A stretch of DNA of 64,000 bases, from contig JAIXMO010000027.1 of assembly GCA_025677825.1 (NCBI GenBank), positions 62,001 to 126,000 on the forward strand, in the 5' to 3' direction. The DNA comes from Helicostylum pulchrum. Taxonomy: Eukaryota > Mucoromycota > Mucoromycetes > Mucorales > Mucoraceae. Shown here in pieces: positions 1-11,107 of the stretch. The translations under genes were made by a program, and so were the position numbers. Under the pieces are notes generated by a model, which made no database searches, was not told where the DNA came from, and saw only the letters and a list, made by a program, of their open reading frames with translations. Position 1 is the stretch's first letter, and each line of letters begins with the position of its first letter.

Positions 1-156
1 TAGTGCTTTGTTGGGCGGGGCCGGTGGTGGCGGGCACTAGAAAAAAAAATTACGAAACAAATGCTGAATACCAAATATACATATGTGTATATGAAATAAA
101 TAAGGGGGGGTGATGACATCTAAACTAACACATTTTTAAAAAAAAATCACTTGTAG
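1..156 (+). other. Intron (3' part) of the WOPR gene
   Basis: No frame here continues the WOPR N-terminus, and the sequence ends in a pyrimidine/A-rich stretch and TTGTAG before the exon. I read it as the tail of an intron whose donor lies outside the window. The first 40 bases are unusually GC-rich for this genome and are bounded by TAGTGC and GCACTA, an inverted pair. Confidence 0.5.
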
Positions 157-1333
157 GTATTAAAAGATGGACTGATGGCCTCGTTTGGAGTCCTTCTCGT
201 ATACTTGGAAACTTTTTAATTTATCGTGAGTTGGATAAAAGAGCTCCAGGTGATAAAAAGTTATCGATTTCCAGTAGCTCATCCGACGATTCAAGACAAC
301 GTAGTTATAGTGCAGATCAAAGTGTTTTGACATCTGGGATGTCTACTGATCGTAATCGTGAACGCCGGCTGGTCGGTAGTCTTTCTGATTCTTACCGCTT
401 TCGTAAGGATGGGTTAATTAAAAAGACCATGTCAATTATTGTAAACGGTGTTGCTCAGCATTTAATCTCTTATTATCTCCCTAACGATATCATCTCAAGT
501 AAATTACGTACACCTTCCTCTTTACCTGAATTAGCAAGCCTTGAAATCTCCCCTGATTTACTTGTAAAACAAAACTTTAGAATTCCTCCTATGGTCGAAC
601 CTCCTTTTGATCAAAACGAGTCGGGTTTGACAGGTATTGGTAATTCATTGTCTTCTGTTGATAACCCTTATTCAAGTAAATATTTACTTTTTTCTATATA
701 TACAAATACATAGTTTACTAATATATATGTTTTAAACTAGATGATAGACGTATACATCCTTTCCGTAGTATGTCTTTAGGCTCTCTTAGATCTGTAAATA
801 ACTATCAAAGTCATGGTAGTCTATCTGCTGCTGGGCGCCCTGATATGAGTAACCAGAACCAATTAATGTATACAGCTTCATCTCTTGCGCAACGTATGGA
901 TATGGACGATAATAACCCCAACAAATTGTCAAATAATAATAATTTATCCGCGTATTACGGAAATCAGTCGATGTATAGTAATAATAACAATAATAACGGT
1001 TTCCCACCCTTACCTTCTCCTGCTAGTATGACTTCTTCTCCAAATACACCCATGCTATCACCCGTACGACAATCCTTCCCTCAGCAACCTAGACATTACT
1101 CCATGTCTTCGGGTTCCTCGGGCTCTATGCAACGATTTGGTAATAGAAATAGCTTTGATGTCATGTCCAATAATAATCAGCATAATGTTCATCCTCATAT
1201 GATTCCTGAAGTCAATGATTATGAACGTAATCCAATCAAATCTGAAAATAATGATACATCACAACAGCAACAGCAACATCACCACCATCAACAGCAGCAG
1301 CAACAACATGCTCAGCAGCAACAACAACAGGCT

Positions 1334-1365
<32 letters not shown>

Positions 1366-1939
1366 GCAAGCACAGCAGCAACAACAGCAACAGCAGCAGC
1401 AACAACAGCAGCACCACCAACAACAACAACAACAACAACAACAGCAACAGCAGCAACAACAGCAACAGCAGCAACAACAGCAACAGCAGCAACAACACCA
1501 TCAACAAGGTTTCTCGTCTAGCCCAAACATTGGTCAGTTATTGAATCCAGTTCACCCTCTTAATTCAAATGCAGTAAAAACGGAGTCTAACAATGACACC
1601 AATGCACAATTATTTCAATCGATGGGAATGACGAACGCAACAGCGAACTATCCCGATTATTCCGCTGCAACAAATAACAGTAGCAAGTTACCATCTATTC
1701 CTAATAACAATGATTTGATTCATCAGCAACAATACAACCCTCCCACTAGCACTCCTAATACATACGGAGGAAACTATTATATTCAACGTTCGCAACAGCC
1801 AAATACCCATTCTCCTTCTGTAACCAACAATATTGTTCCTATGTTTCGAAATGGAATGGCTCATCCACAATCACCATCTGTGTACGACGATGCGCAAAAT
1901 GGGCCGGAACTCGGAATGGAGCCCTTAATGCTGAAATAA
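157..1939 (+). CDS. WOPR-domain (Gti1/Pac2/Wor1-like) transcription regulator, 5' partial
   Basis: Fungal WOPR proteins bind DNA and control morphological or developmental switches (Gti1, Pac2, Wor1, Ryp1). Exons seen: 157-675 and 741-1939. The first visible codons give IKRWTDGLVWSPSRILGNFL, the core of WOPR box 1. Further on, FRKDGLIKKTMS and GVAQHLISYY match WOPR box 2, with a Ser/Arg-rich linker between them. Exon 157 begins in mid-codon right after an AG acceptor, so the N-terminus lies beyond the left edge. Splicing 676-740 joins the WOPR half to a long low-complexity tail rich in Asn, Ser, Pro and Gln, with about 80 nearly continuous Gln/His residues (bases 1261-1507). Such tails are common activation regions in this family. 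The family call is firm. The specific paralogue (Gti1 or Pac2 type) cannot be told from this part. Confidence 0.9.
1261..1507 (+). repeat. CAR trinucleotide tract encoding polyglutamine
   Basis: Mixed CAA/CAG codons run for about 82 codons, broken by a few His (CAC/CAT) and Ala (GCT/GCA) codons. It lies in frame within the WOPR regulator. The mixing of CAA and CAG suggests an old, protein-level repeat rather than a fresh pure expansion. Poly-Ser/Asn and poly-Leu open frames over the same bases are shadows. Confidence 0.9.
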
Positions 1940-4827
1940 GGAACTCACGTATTTAATGATATCTCTTTTTTTTTTACTATGTATTTGTTTTTCTTTTTAT
2001 ATCTCTTGCTTTTTATTTCTTTCTACCTACTTTTTTTTTAAAAAAATCATGCACACATTTGTTAAATTATACGCTCTTAAGAACCAAAAAAAAAAAAAAA
2101 AAAAAAAAAATATTATTCACATACTAAAAAAAAAAACCAAATTATAATTCACAATTTTAAAATAAATTATGACCTATGTACATTTTTTACATACTTTTAA
2201 CCCTAAACGGCTTATCTCCTTTAAAAAATAAAATCCTGCATTTATATAACGCGGAAAGATGCTCCGGTTATTGGGACTCCAAACGAATTATTTAGATCGG
2301 CGTCTTGATAAAAATGTATAACGTCTTTTGGAAAGTTACAGTTTTGGGCCAGTGTAGTTGGTAGATCTACCTTTCTGTCAAACCTATCTTTTTCTTTTTT
2401 AAATAAAAAACCCCCGAGATTATAAAACCCTGCTAAATAACTATGTCATTTTAAATTACATGATTTTTTTCGAATACAAAATAATCATGTCAAAAAAAAA
2501 GGCTATTTATAAATCATAATAAACATTTCTAAATAATTTGATTTGTGCTTACTTTTTATAATAAAAAAAAAGGGGAGTGCGTTGCACGATTAAAAGAAAA
2601 CGGTGCCGCGTATTACAAAGAGAAAATAAGATTTTTGTTTATTAATATTGCACTTTCAGTAACCGTTTGTTTATTTTTAATAAACTATACACATTCAAAG
2701 TTTCGAGTAATCCTTAATTATATATTTGATGTGTTTATGATCTGTATGTCCGGTATTCTTTATAAATTATCGTAGTAAGTGCAACTTTTTTTTTTTTTTA
2801 AAAAAAAAGTAAAGCAAAAACAAAACCCATTATCGACTGACAAACATGCGTTTCGTAAAGTCGGCATGCTCACAGTACGCACTTGTGGACCGTAAGAAAG
2901 TTGTCCGTGGATTTGCTGTAAGGAGACCTGATCTCGGTTAAAGACCTCTCAAACTCAAAGATGACTGGTTCGTAGTACCGTATCTAAATTTGGAAATGGA
3001 AAAGCAAAATATTGCCTTGCTTACGAAACTACAATTGGTGTTCACTGTTTGTGATGTTGGTATATAAGAGCATAGTAGCGAAGGTTCGTTCACTCGGGAC
3101 AGGTACATGAAGAACAAGTAAAAAGAAATTATTTCGTGTTATGTTTTTTTTTGTAAAAAAAAAAGAAAGAGGGGTTGAAAAAAGTAATTATTTTGCAAAA
3201 TTCGATAGTTAAAATATAACGTATCAATTGATCATTGTTGACGCTGAACAATACAGATCACTAATCCTCCAACATATTTTTCTTTCGGAGGGGTGTTCCA
3301 GCAGGACTCTATTTTAGACAACGCAAGGCTTATTGCTGTGTAACCAGCATGGAATGGTTCACACATGAAATCCTCAGCCCTGGGTTCTCACCCCTTCTTA
3401 TATCGATACACAAACTTTTATTACCCAATGACCAGATGTATTATCGTGTAACCAAATGACAGCATTAAAGTAACTCATTTTGGGGGTGAGAAAAACATCA
3501 AATAACATTTTTTGTTCATTTTTTAGTTTTCTGCAAAAAAAGAAAAAAGGTGATATTATCATTTTGCATAATTTTATACCTAGTTGTTTTTTGCAGATGT
3601 ATATAGTTCCCATGTGTTTTATACTAAACATGCAAGTTTATTTTTATATATGAAACAGCTGGTTCATCATTACATGAACTCTTTCTAAAAAATTTTTGAA
3701 GAAACAAATATACTAACTATTAATTATTTTTTTCAATAAAATAAAACATATTTTTCGCCTACTATCTTTACGAAAAGAAGCATGCTTGGTTAGCTTGGTT
3801 TTTAAAACAATCACACTTTCAAATGAAAATCCCATCTTCATCATACTTTTTGCTTTAAGGGAAGAACATATTCTCTACAAAATTTAAAGCGAAGTTTATA
3901 AAGTATATGTATAAAAAGCTCACATGATGTATGCAGAATCTACTGGATCAAGTAAATATATTACCGCTTTCGCTGAAATACATATAATTCTATTATGTAA
4001 TCGTGCGTGTCTTATACAAGATTAGATCTGTTCTATCTGGACCCGCGTGATAAAAAATTATTTTTTTGGCGGTGTAGATGACGCTATATTTGTGATACAA
4101 GGTCATTCAGATACTTCGTGTGTACACCAAAAAGTATGTACGTCAGGAAAGGTATCCCCTCTTTTTTTTTTTTATAATGACATGATCGCAAATAAAATGG
4201 TATTTATGAATTTTTGTTTTGCTCGTGATTAAAAAAAAAACCTTATTGTTCTTTTTTTTAACAAAGAGAAACTTAAAAGTTTAAAAAAACAAACTTTGTT
4301 TTTTTTAATTTGCAGTACCAACTAACACGTTTTTGTTTATTGTATGTACAATATGACACGGGTTTATTTATTAGATTATGACGTCTCTGGTGAGAATACC
4401 AACTTTTTTTTTTTTTTTTTTGCTTTGTGAAAGAAGAGTATGGTAAAATACAGTTTCCGGATGTTCGGTTGGGAAATTGAAAACTTCAATTTATCGAGGA
4501 CACCAAAAAGCTTAACTCTATTATATAGTAATTCCATTGGTACATAATATTGGGTTTACTGGTTTAGGTAATATCTATCATCAAAGAGAGAGAATAAAAC
4601 AAAAAGGGGAATTTTAACGTGATACTTGCTTGTATTCAACCTTTTGCAAGTATACGTTACGCGTTTTAGCATCTTTTTTTTTTTTTGTACATTAAAGTTT
4701 TTTGACGTTGTCAAACTTGGCCTTCTAAAATAAAACTTTTTTGCGAATTTTTATTTTCTTTTAAAAACGCATTACAAGGCTACTAACTAACGGATGTATT
4801 TCATATCATACAGTAAAAAAAGGTAAC
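1940..4827. other. Gene-poor intergenic region
   Basis: AT-rich with many A and T runs (A run near 2087-2110, T run near 4405-4421). Short open frames exist but none shows a family motif or a convincing splice pattern. A 33-codon frame from 2844 with normal-looking codon use ends before anything recognisable. I see no RNA gene. Confidence 0.6.
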
Positions 4828-5736
4828 TTATAAGATTGTTTTAAGTAAACAGTCAATGACAGCAGCATCTATAACGGGAATCACATTTTCTTTCTTGACA
4901 AATTGTACAAAATCATTCAAGGCAGGCCACGCCGCCCTCAACGTCTCAAGTTGAAAAACTTCCACCGCTAGCAAACCAGACACCTCCAATTCTTCATATA
5001 CGAACTTGATTTTATCTCCTAATAACATTTCTCGCATGTAAACTGTTTCGTCCAAAATTATACCTTGGTCAATCGTTTCCTTCATGAAAGATTCGCGTGA
5101 CATGGTCTCCCCGAAACTGTTTCGTAGGTTTATCCTATGTAAACGCAACAGGTACTTATAGAACATGTACTCTTCCCTGCTAATCGAAAAGTCTTTCATG
5201 ATTTCACCGATATAAGTTATCGCTTCGGTGAGGTTATCGATTTCAGCCATCGTTTCGGTTAACGCTCTACGCGAGCCAGCCCTTGATACCGTTTGTAAAC
5301 GGGAATTGAGTAACCAGGGCAGACTTGCATTTATCTTCTCTGCCTTGGCCATCCATGCAGGTTTACCCCTTGTTTTTCTTTTCTTGGCAACGTTTTGGAT
5401 AGCATCCTCCGCGCCGATATAATCTGGCATACTACTCGTGTTTTATTCTTGTTTGATTTCAACAAGATTTTCGACGATATAATCTTCTGCATCCGTATTT
5501 TCTTCTTGCTTGATTTCAACTATATGGGTATCATCGAGTAGGACTGTGTTCATAGGTGCGACAAAAATCTCATCTTCAAACGTGGCACAGAGGTACATCT
5601 GGTCGTCTTTAACGCCAATTCGAAACTGGCTGAGTATGACGTTTTGAACAACGTTCAACATAGTAGCGGATCCGTGGCGATCTATCGCTTCCTGGAGGAC
5701 GAATTTCAGTTGCGTTTCTGTTTGTAAAAGATCCAT
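4828..5736 (-). pseudogene. Unknown protein ORF interrupted by one in-frame TAA
   Basis: Two open frames, 5736-5443 and 5430-4828, are in the same reading frame and are separated only by a TAA (5443-5445) and four codons. Read together they would be about 302 residues from the Met at 5736. The N-terminal half begins MDLLQTETQLKFVLQEAIDR, and an acidic stretch ending EIKQE precedes the stop. The second half has a basic KKRKTRGKP patch followed by predicted helices. I do not recognise the family. The Met at 5736 is preferred because the open frame upstream runs through a C/G homopolymer and looks untranslated. No GT-AG pair I tried removes the stop and keeps the frame. It could be a young pseudogene, a readthrough gene, two genes, or a sequencing error. 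Base composition is visibly less AT-rich than the flanks. Confidence 0.5.
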
Positions 5737-5832
5737 TTTTAAATGATAAAATGGGGAAATTATTTTGCAGGAGAAAACCCCCCCCCCCAAGGTTTTCTTT
5801 GTTAAAAGAATTGATAAGCCTTCTAAAAACAT

Positions 5833-6225
5833 TTGGTTTCTTTCTTCAGTAAGTATAAATCGATGTTACTAGGAGAGGTTTTATGTATTACTCAGGTACT
5901 TTCTCATTTCTTACGGACCACAGCAAAAATGCATCATATATACCAAGTCAACTACTTGTCAAATAAGAACGATTAAAAGAATCACTAGTACCTTTCATTT
6001 ACAAAAACTGATTTGATTATTAAACCAACAAATTTGGTAATTATTGGCTAGAAAAACAATATTGTCAAAACAGAATCAAATAAGTCGATTCCCAATTGAA
6101 ACGTACTATTGAAACCTATTCCTTAGTTAAGGCTGAGCGTTTATTAAACTCGGTTGCTAGTTTTCTCCTATTATGTGACTAAGAATTCTTGGTGAGTTTT
6201 TTTATTTATTTTTTATACGCGTCAG
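5833..6225. other. Intergenic / possible decayed 5' part of the Fanzor-like element
   Basis: No conserved exon is evident. A GTGAG donor at 6192 and a CAG acceptor at 6225 would form a short intron just before the recognisable Fanzor-like frame. The sequence upstream of that donor holds stops in all frames I tried, so any N-terminal half is lost or badly decayed. Confidence 0.4.
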
Positions 6226-6951
6226 TACTACTCCTATGCTACTGAACGTATCTTTATAACTGTTCTGGTGAGATTCTATGATGATCGCTTTACTTCTCTA
6301 AGGTTTCTCAATTACATAGGCAGACAACGCGCTGACGCCGAGATGGTGAATATTTTTGTCACTGGTGGAAAAAAGTATTTAAAACGAGAATTTAAGCAAA
6401 CTGGTAGGGATCCTAAGAGAGGAAACAAGAAAAACAGTCAAGCAAAAGGGAAAAGGAAAGGCTAAAGAAGAGAAAAGAAATAAAAAGCTAAAACCATTTG
6501 AGCAAGACTATCGGACCCCTCTAGTTGCTCTTGGAAACGCCGTATTTCCTTCTTCGATGAAAGGTACCATTCCCGGATTAGCAAGACGTCTCGTAAAGAA
6601 GTTAAAGATTGCCGAGCGTGAAGGACTACTAGTAACTGTTCCTGTTACAGAATACATGACCTCCAAGGTAACTGATTACGCTTTAAATATATACTTTCAT
6701 AAACTAATAATAATTATAAAAAATAGACCTGCTCCAATTGCTCCAGAAACGATACTGAAAATGTTGAAATTGATGGTGTTACTTTGTTCAGTGTGTTACT
6801 CTGCCTAAATCAGACATGTAATACACTATGGCAAAGAAACATAAATGCATCAAGAAACATGCATTATATATCGTATAATGTAATAGCTACCGGAGAGGTC
6901 CTGACATCTTTCGAAGATAAAAAAAAACCATTTCCTAGTATTAAAAACTAG
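6226..6951 (+). pseudogene. Decayed Fanzor/TnpB-like RNA-guided nuclease, C-terminal half
   Basis: Fanzor proteins are eukaryotic relatives of transposon TnpB, with a RuvC-like nuclease holding a zinc ribbon. Segment 1 (6226-6465) reads YYSYATERIF, then LRFLNYIGRQRADAEMVN, then a Lys-rich stretch. A +1 shift within that stretch leads to segment 2, up to 6667, with PLVALGNAVFPSSMKGTIPG and EYMTSK. Removing a 59-nt GT-AG intron (6668-6726) gives EYMTSK-TCSNC, then CLNQTC, then LWQRNINASRNM, and a stop at 6949. This TS-x-x-C-x2-C ... C-x4-C ... W-x-R-x-x-NAxxN layout is the family zinc ribbon followed by RuvC-III. The usual catalytic Asp of RuvC-III (R-D-x-N-A) is Asn here. The frameshift, the Asp-to-Asn change and the missing N-terminal half argue for a dead copy. 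The family call comes from remembered motif patterns and needs a profile search. Confidence 0.62.
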
Positions 6952-8801
6952 TAGAAGTTTACATTGTAAGTTTATATTTTAGAATTTTGATTTCAAGAAA
7001 AAAAAAACTGACTTGCCTTTTTTGTAACAATAATGACCAGGTGTGTAAAAGCCAGTCTTGTCGCAATAATTTTTTTTTTCAAATGGTGACAGCTAAAAAC
7101 GAAGCGACATGGGTTTGTAAAAAAAAATTTTTAAGAAAAAAAAAAAAGGTATAAATTACCCAGAAGTTCATTCTAAATTTATTTTCTTTTTCTAACTATC
7201 AATCGTTTTTTAAGGTAAATATCATAACAATAAAGGAATAAAAAAAAAAGATGCAATTGGCAAAAAAAGAATGTTGGTATTTTTATCCCTGATGAATGCT
7301 CTGCCGCCCCAGTCGGAATTAACATGTCGATAAACCACGCAGCTCACCCTTTTTTCTGAAAAAAAATTAAAATATCAATATCTTTTTGGTTATTTTCATC
7401 TTTTTTTTTTATTCTTTTGAATAATTCTTAAGAAAACTGTTTATTAACTATTTTTTCTTATTTTCTAATAGATTTATGATTTTTATAATTTCAAAATAAT
7501 AAAACTCTAAAACTTTTTAAAAACAATTATACCGTCTTTTTTTAAAAATTTAATTGGTAAGTTCATAATTATATTTGAATATGTATTTGGGGTATGTAGT
7601 ATGTTTTGAATTATCTGATGAGCAAAATCATTTCATGCTAACTCGGAGCTCCACGTGACTGATAAAGTGTATATATTACTGATTATAATTCAAATCATAC
7701 TATATAACCTGTTTATATATTGAAACAAATTTATATTTTCAACTTGAAACTAATAGTTTTGTCTTTCTTATAGAACTCAAATATGTATTCTTACATTTCT
7801 GGTTTCAATTTATTTTTTTAATAAAAAAAACTTTATACCATTAAATCTATCATGTCTTCTATATCTTATCTATTTTTTGTTTCAATTATCTTGTCTTGCT
7901 ATAATTCTCGAGACTTTAAATTAACTTTTCTAGAAAGCCAAAAAAAAAAGTCGTAAATTTTTTTTTGACAGGCAGTCTAAAATATTCCAATTAGCCAAAT
8001 CAAAACTACTGCTTCTACAGACGTGAGAGTACCTCTTCGCTTTTTCAAAAATGGCTTAATTACCTTCGAGACGACTGTACGTTCTTTTTTTTATATACAC
8101 GTCAAACTTAACTGCTGACCCAGGGGGGAACTTGTATCATGTTATGTACTCCAGAATAAAAATAAATCGTCATTAATTCTCGGTCTATTTTAATCCAATT
8201 GGTTAGGTAAAAAAAATAATTTCTGCATTCTATTGTCTCTTCACGGGGACGGGTTACAGCGGGACTTTTATGCATCCAATTTATCTGTAACACTTTAAAT
8301 TTTTTGTGGCTTGTTGGATCGATTCGACAAACCAAAAGCCCAGTGGCATTTTTAGATCGTAAAAAAATGGACAAGTTTTTATAGGGACGGAAGAATGCAA
8401 ACTATACTGGGTAATGATTTCACGGGGATTTTGTTGTATAGACCCGTTTTTTTTTTTTCGTTTCCGAGTACTAAAAAAAACTCTTATCAAATGGTTAAAA
8501 TATTTATTCTAGCCTGGGAGATCAAAATTTCTCCTACTAGTACGTTCCAGCTCGTTCTAAAAGATGCTATTTACTTTTTGTGCAGTCTGTTTATATATGA
8601 TCGTATTAAAAAATGTAACGAAAAAGGCCTATATTAAGGAAAAGGCCTATATTAAGGAAGAAAAAACTATCTTTTTCAAAGAAAAAATTAATAATCTGAG
8701 ATCTCATCTTAATTATGTTTTTGCACGTCATTTTTGATCTAATAGTTTATCTGAATTTTTTTTTTTTCGTTGTTGGTTTATCTTTGTTTATATATATTTC
8801 T
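6952..8801. other. Intergenic region upstream of homocysteine methyltransferase
   Basis: Very AT-rich. Open frames on both strands near 8108-8637 show no recognisable motif, overlap each other, and contain homopolymer-driven stretches. A perfect 18-bp tandem duplication lies at 8622-8657. Confidence 0.5.
8622..8657. repeat. Perfect 18-bp tandem duplication
   Basis: The unit AAAAGGCCTATATTAAGG occurs twice with no spacer, about 145 bp before the start codon of the homocysteine methyltransferase gene. It may be a promoter duplication. Confidence 0.9.
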
Positions 8802-9884
8802 ATGAGTTTTCAATATCCTTTAGTACTTGATGGTGGGTTTGCAACCGAGTTAGAAAGAAGTTTTGGCAAAGATTTGACCGGTAATAAAGACGCCCATAAA
8901 TACTTTTATACAGCGTAAAAAATAACATGTTGTGCAGGTAAACTTTGGTCTGCTCAGTGTTTAAAGGATGACCCCGAAGCGATCAAGGCAAGTAAAATAA
9001 ACATATATACACTTGTGATCCCAAAATAAGTTAACGCCAACATTTTTGCATAGTCTGTTCACAAGATGTATTACGAATCAGGTGCTAACGTTGCTACTAC
9101 CTGTAGCTACCAAGCTTCTTTGGAAGGATTTGATAACGCTGGGTACTCGAAACAAGAAGCGTTACAGTTAATGCGTAAAAGTGTCACTTTAGCCTGTGAA
9201 GCACGCGAGGAATATAAACAAGCTCACCCAAATGACACTACACAAAGACTGGTAGCTCTTTCTATTGGTTGCTACGGTGCTGTATTGGCGAATGGTGCCG
9301 AGTACACTGGTAACTACGGTGATATTACATTGGGCCAACTGGTAGATTTCCACAGCAACAGATTAAACATTTTTCTCGAGAATCAATATGCAGTTGATTT
9401 TGTTTTGTTTGAAACGATTCCTTCTTTACTAGAAGCACAAGCGATTGAAAGAGTTGTCAGTGGATGGAAGAACCAAGAACGCATACTTCCTCCTGTTGCG
9501 GTTGCCTTTCAGTGTAGGTCTCAAGATCAAATTGCAGATGGTACAGCGTTGGTACAAGCTCTCGAGGTTTTGAATGAGACAGATCGAGTATTTGCAGTGG
9601 GAATTAATTGCACGAAGCCTAAGTTTGTTGAAGAGTTGTTAAGCACGGTGCATCGATTTAATGAAAAAAAGAAGGGAAATAAGAAGGCATTGTTGGCATA
9701 TCCTGATGGCGGAGAAGAATGGGATGCAGTGGCTAGAAGCTGGGATAATACGGCTAAATTACCGGAGGAATTATTTGGGTGCATGATGGCCAAGTGTGTT
9801 AGAGATTTTGGGCCGCGTGTATTGGTGGGTGGATGTTGTGGTACAGGACCATCTCATATTAAGAATATTGGAAGCTTCTTGTGA
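8802..9884 (+). CDS. Homocysteine S-methyltransferase (Mht1/Sam4 type)
   Basis: Transfers a methyl group from S-methylmethionine (or S-adenosylmethionine) to homocysteine, giving methionine. Cytosolic and zinc-dependent. Exons 8802-8880, 8938-8987 and 9054-9884 give 319 residues, the normal length. N-terminal LVLDGGFATELER is the family start. LWSAQCLKDDPEAIK spans exon 2, and YYESGANVATTCSYQAS follows. Zinc ligands fit GINCTKP (Cys about 228) and GGCCGTGPSHI (Cys about 304/305). The start at 8802 is chosen because it leads straight into the conserved LDGG motif; the upstream in-frame Leu/Phe-rich stretch looks non-coding. The second intron (8988-9053) starts with GCAAGT, a GC-AG intron. The C-terminal motif usually reads GGCCRTTP, so the Gly residues here are mild variants. 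Sulfate permease and O-acetylhomoserine sulfhydrylase genes elsewhere in the window act in the same pathway. Confidence 0.93.
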
Positions 9885-11107
9885 AAATAAAAAAATAAAA
9901 AGGAATATATGTCATGTGTGAATTATTACATACTACATTACCTTTATCGAGATTGTGTGACATGGTAACATTTTAAATAGCTTATTATTTTATAACAAAA
10001 AAAATAAATCGAAAGGGACGTTTGAAATCATGTGTAAATTTATTGATACAAATTGATTGATAATATCCGAAACGTATATATGTATATATAAAAGTGATAC
10101 AGAAAAATAACTTTGTTCGAGTCATACCAGTGATTTACAGTTGTTTTCACTCTCGTCATGATTTTCGTAGTGCATAAAAACAAAGAGGGTCAGTGTTTCA
10201 ATCTAAAATATATAAAAAAAGATTTCCAAAGTTGAGAGATGATGAGCAAAAAGTAATAGAAGCAAATGATATCATGACTTTCTATACAAACAAGTGATTT
10301 ATGGATGACTTACTGAGTTCCAACCTTGGAATTAGGCTTATTTAGAGTTGCGTTTTGGACTAAATCTTCCACAACTGAGATAGTACAAAAAGAAAAATTT
10401 ATTGTTACCTGGAAATAATTGATTCGGTATTGATTGGTTAACCTGCGAATAAAAAAAAAATCTCTATTATAAATCACAAGCATAAAAAAAAGTAATAATA
10501 TGCAGGCACAATCAAAAGATCCTTTATTCATGTGTGGAGTAAAAATAAGCATTTCTATTCAAAGTAATTATATTAAAACGCACTTCAAGTCACGGGAAAA
10601 GGCACAATAGGTAATTAAACTTTCTTTAGCTGAAAAAAAAAAAAAAAGACCGACCGGTAAACCGCTCTTGAATGGTTACAGAGTTGATCCTGATTCGCAT
10701 AGTTTTCATAAAAATTTTTTTATCGTTTAATAACCGCTTACGCTACCGAGTTCCCAAGTAAAAAAAAAAAGAAACAAAGGGGAGAGGAGAATAAATCATC
10801 AAAATGTGAAAAATAAATAAAATTATGACAGGTGTTCTATTGCATGACGTTTTAAAAGAACTATATTTTCACTACGCATAAGCCAAAAAACACTTAGTCG
10901 CCTTACAGTGTGTAACCTGATGATAATGAAAGTCTAAAGGTATGCCGAGAATGATAATAAACAAAAAAAGTATAAAAAAAAAGTATAAAAGGATTGGAAT
11001 AAAAACCATTAATCTGGGTGTTAAAAAAATATATAAAAATCCCAATTCTATATATAATCCTTTTTTTTCTTTTTTTCTACTTTACATAAAACAAAAAATC
11101 TGTCACA
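9885..11107. other. Intergenic region
   Basis: No supported gene. A minus-strand open frame at 10310-10552 ends with a coding-like stretch (VVEDLVQNATLNK). Joining it to the preceding open part needs a 34-nt intron, shorter than any other here, so it is not called. Confidence 0.5.

Noticed and set aside
1259..1507. Minus-strand poly-leucine open frame and plus-strand poly-Ser/Asn frame
   Set aside because: Both are shadows of the CAR repeat encoding polyglutamine in the WOPR gene.
2844..2945. 33-codon frame with coding-like residues
   Set aside because: Too short, no partner exon and no similarity I recognise.
8108..8637. Three overlapping open frames on both strands
   Set aside because: No motif, mutual overlap, and homopolymer-dependent length.
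10310..10552. Possible small spliced minus-strand gene ending VVEDLVQNATLNK
   Set aside because: It needs a 34-nt intron, far shorter than all others here, and no family is recognised.
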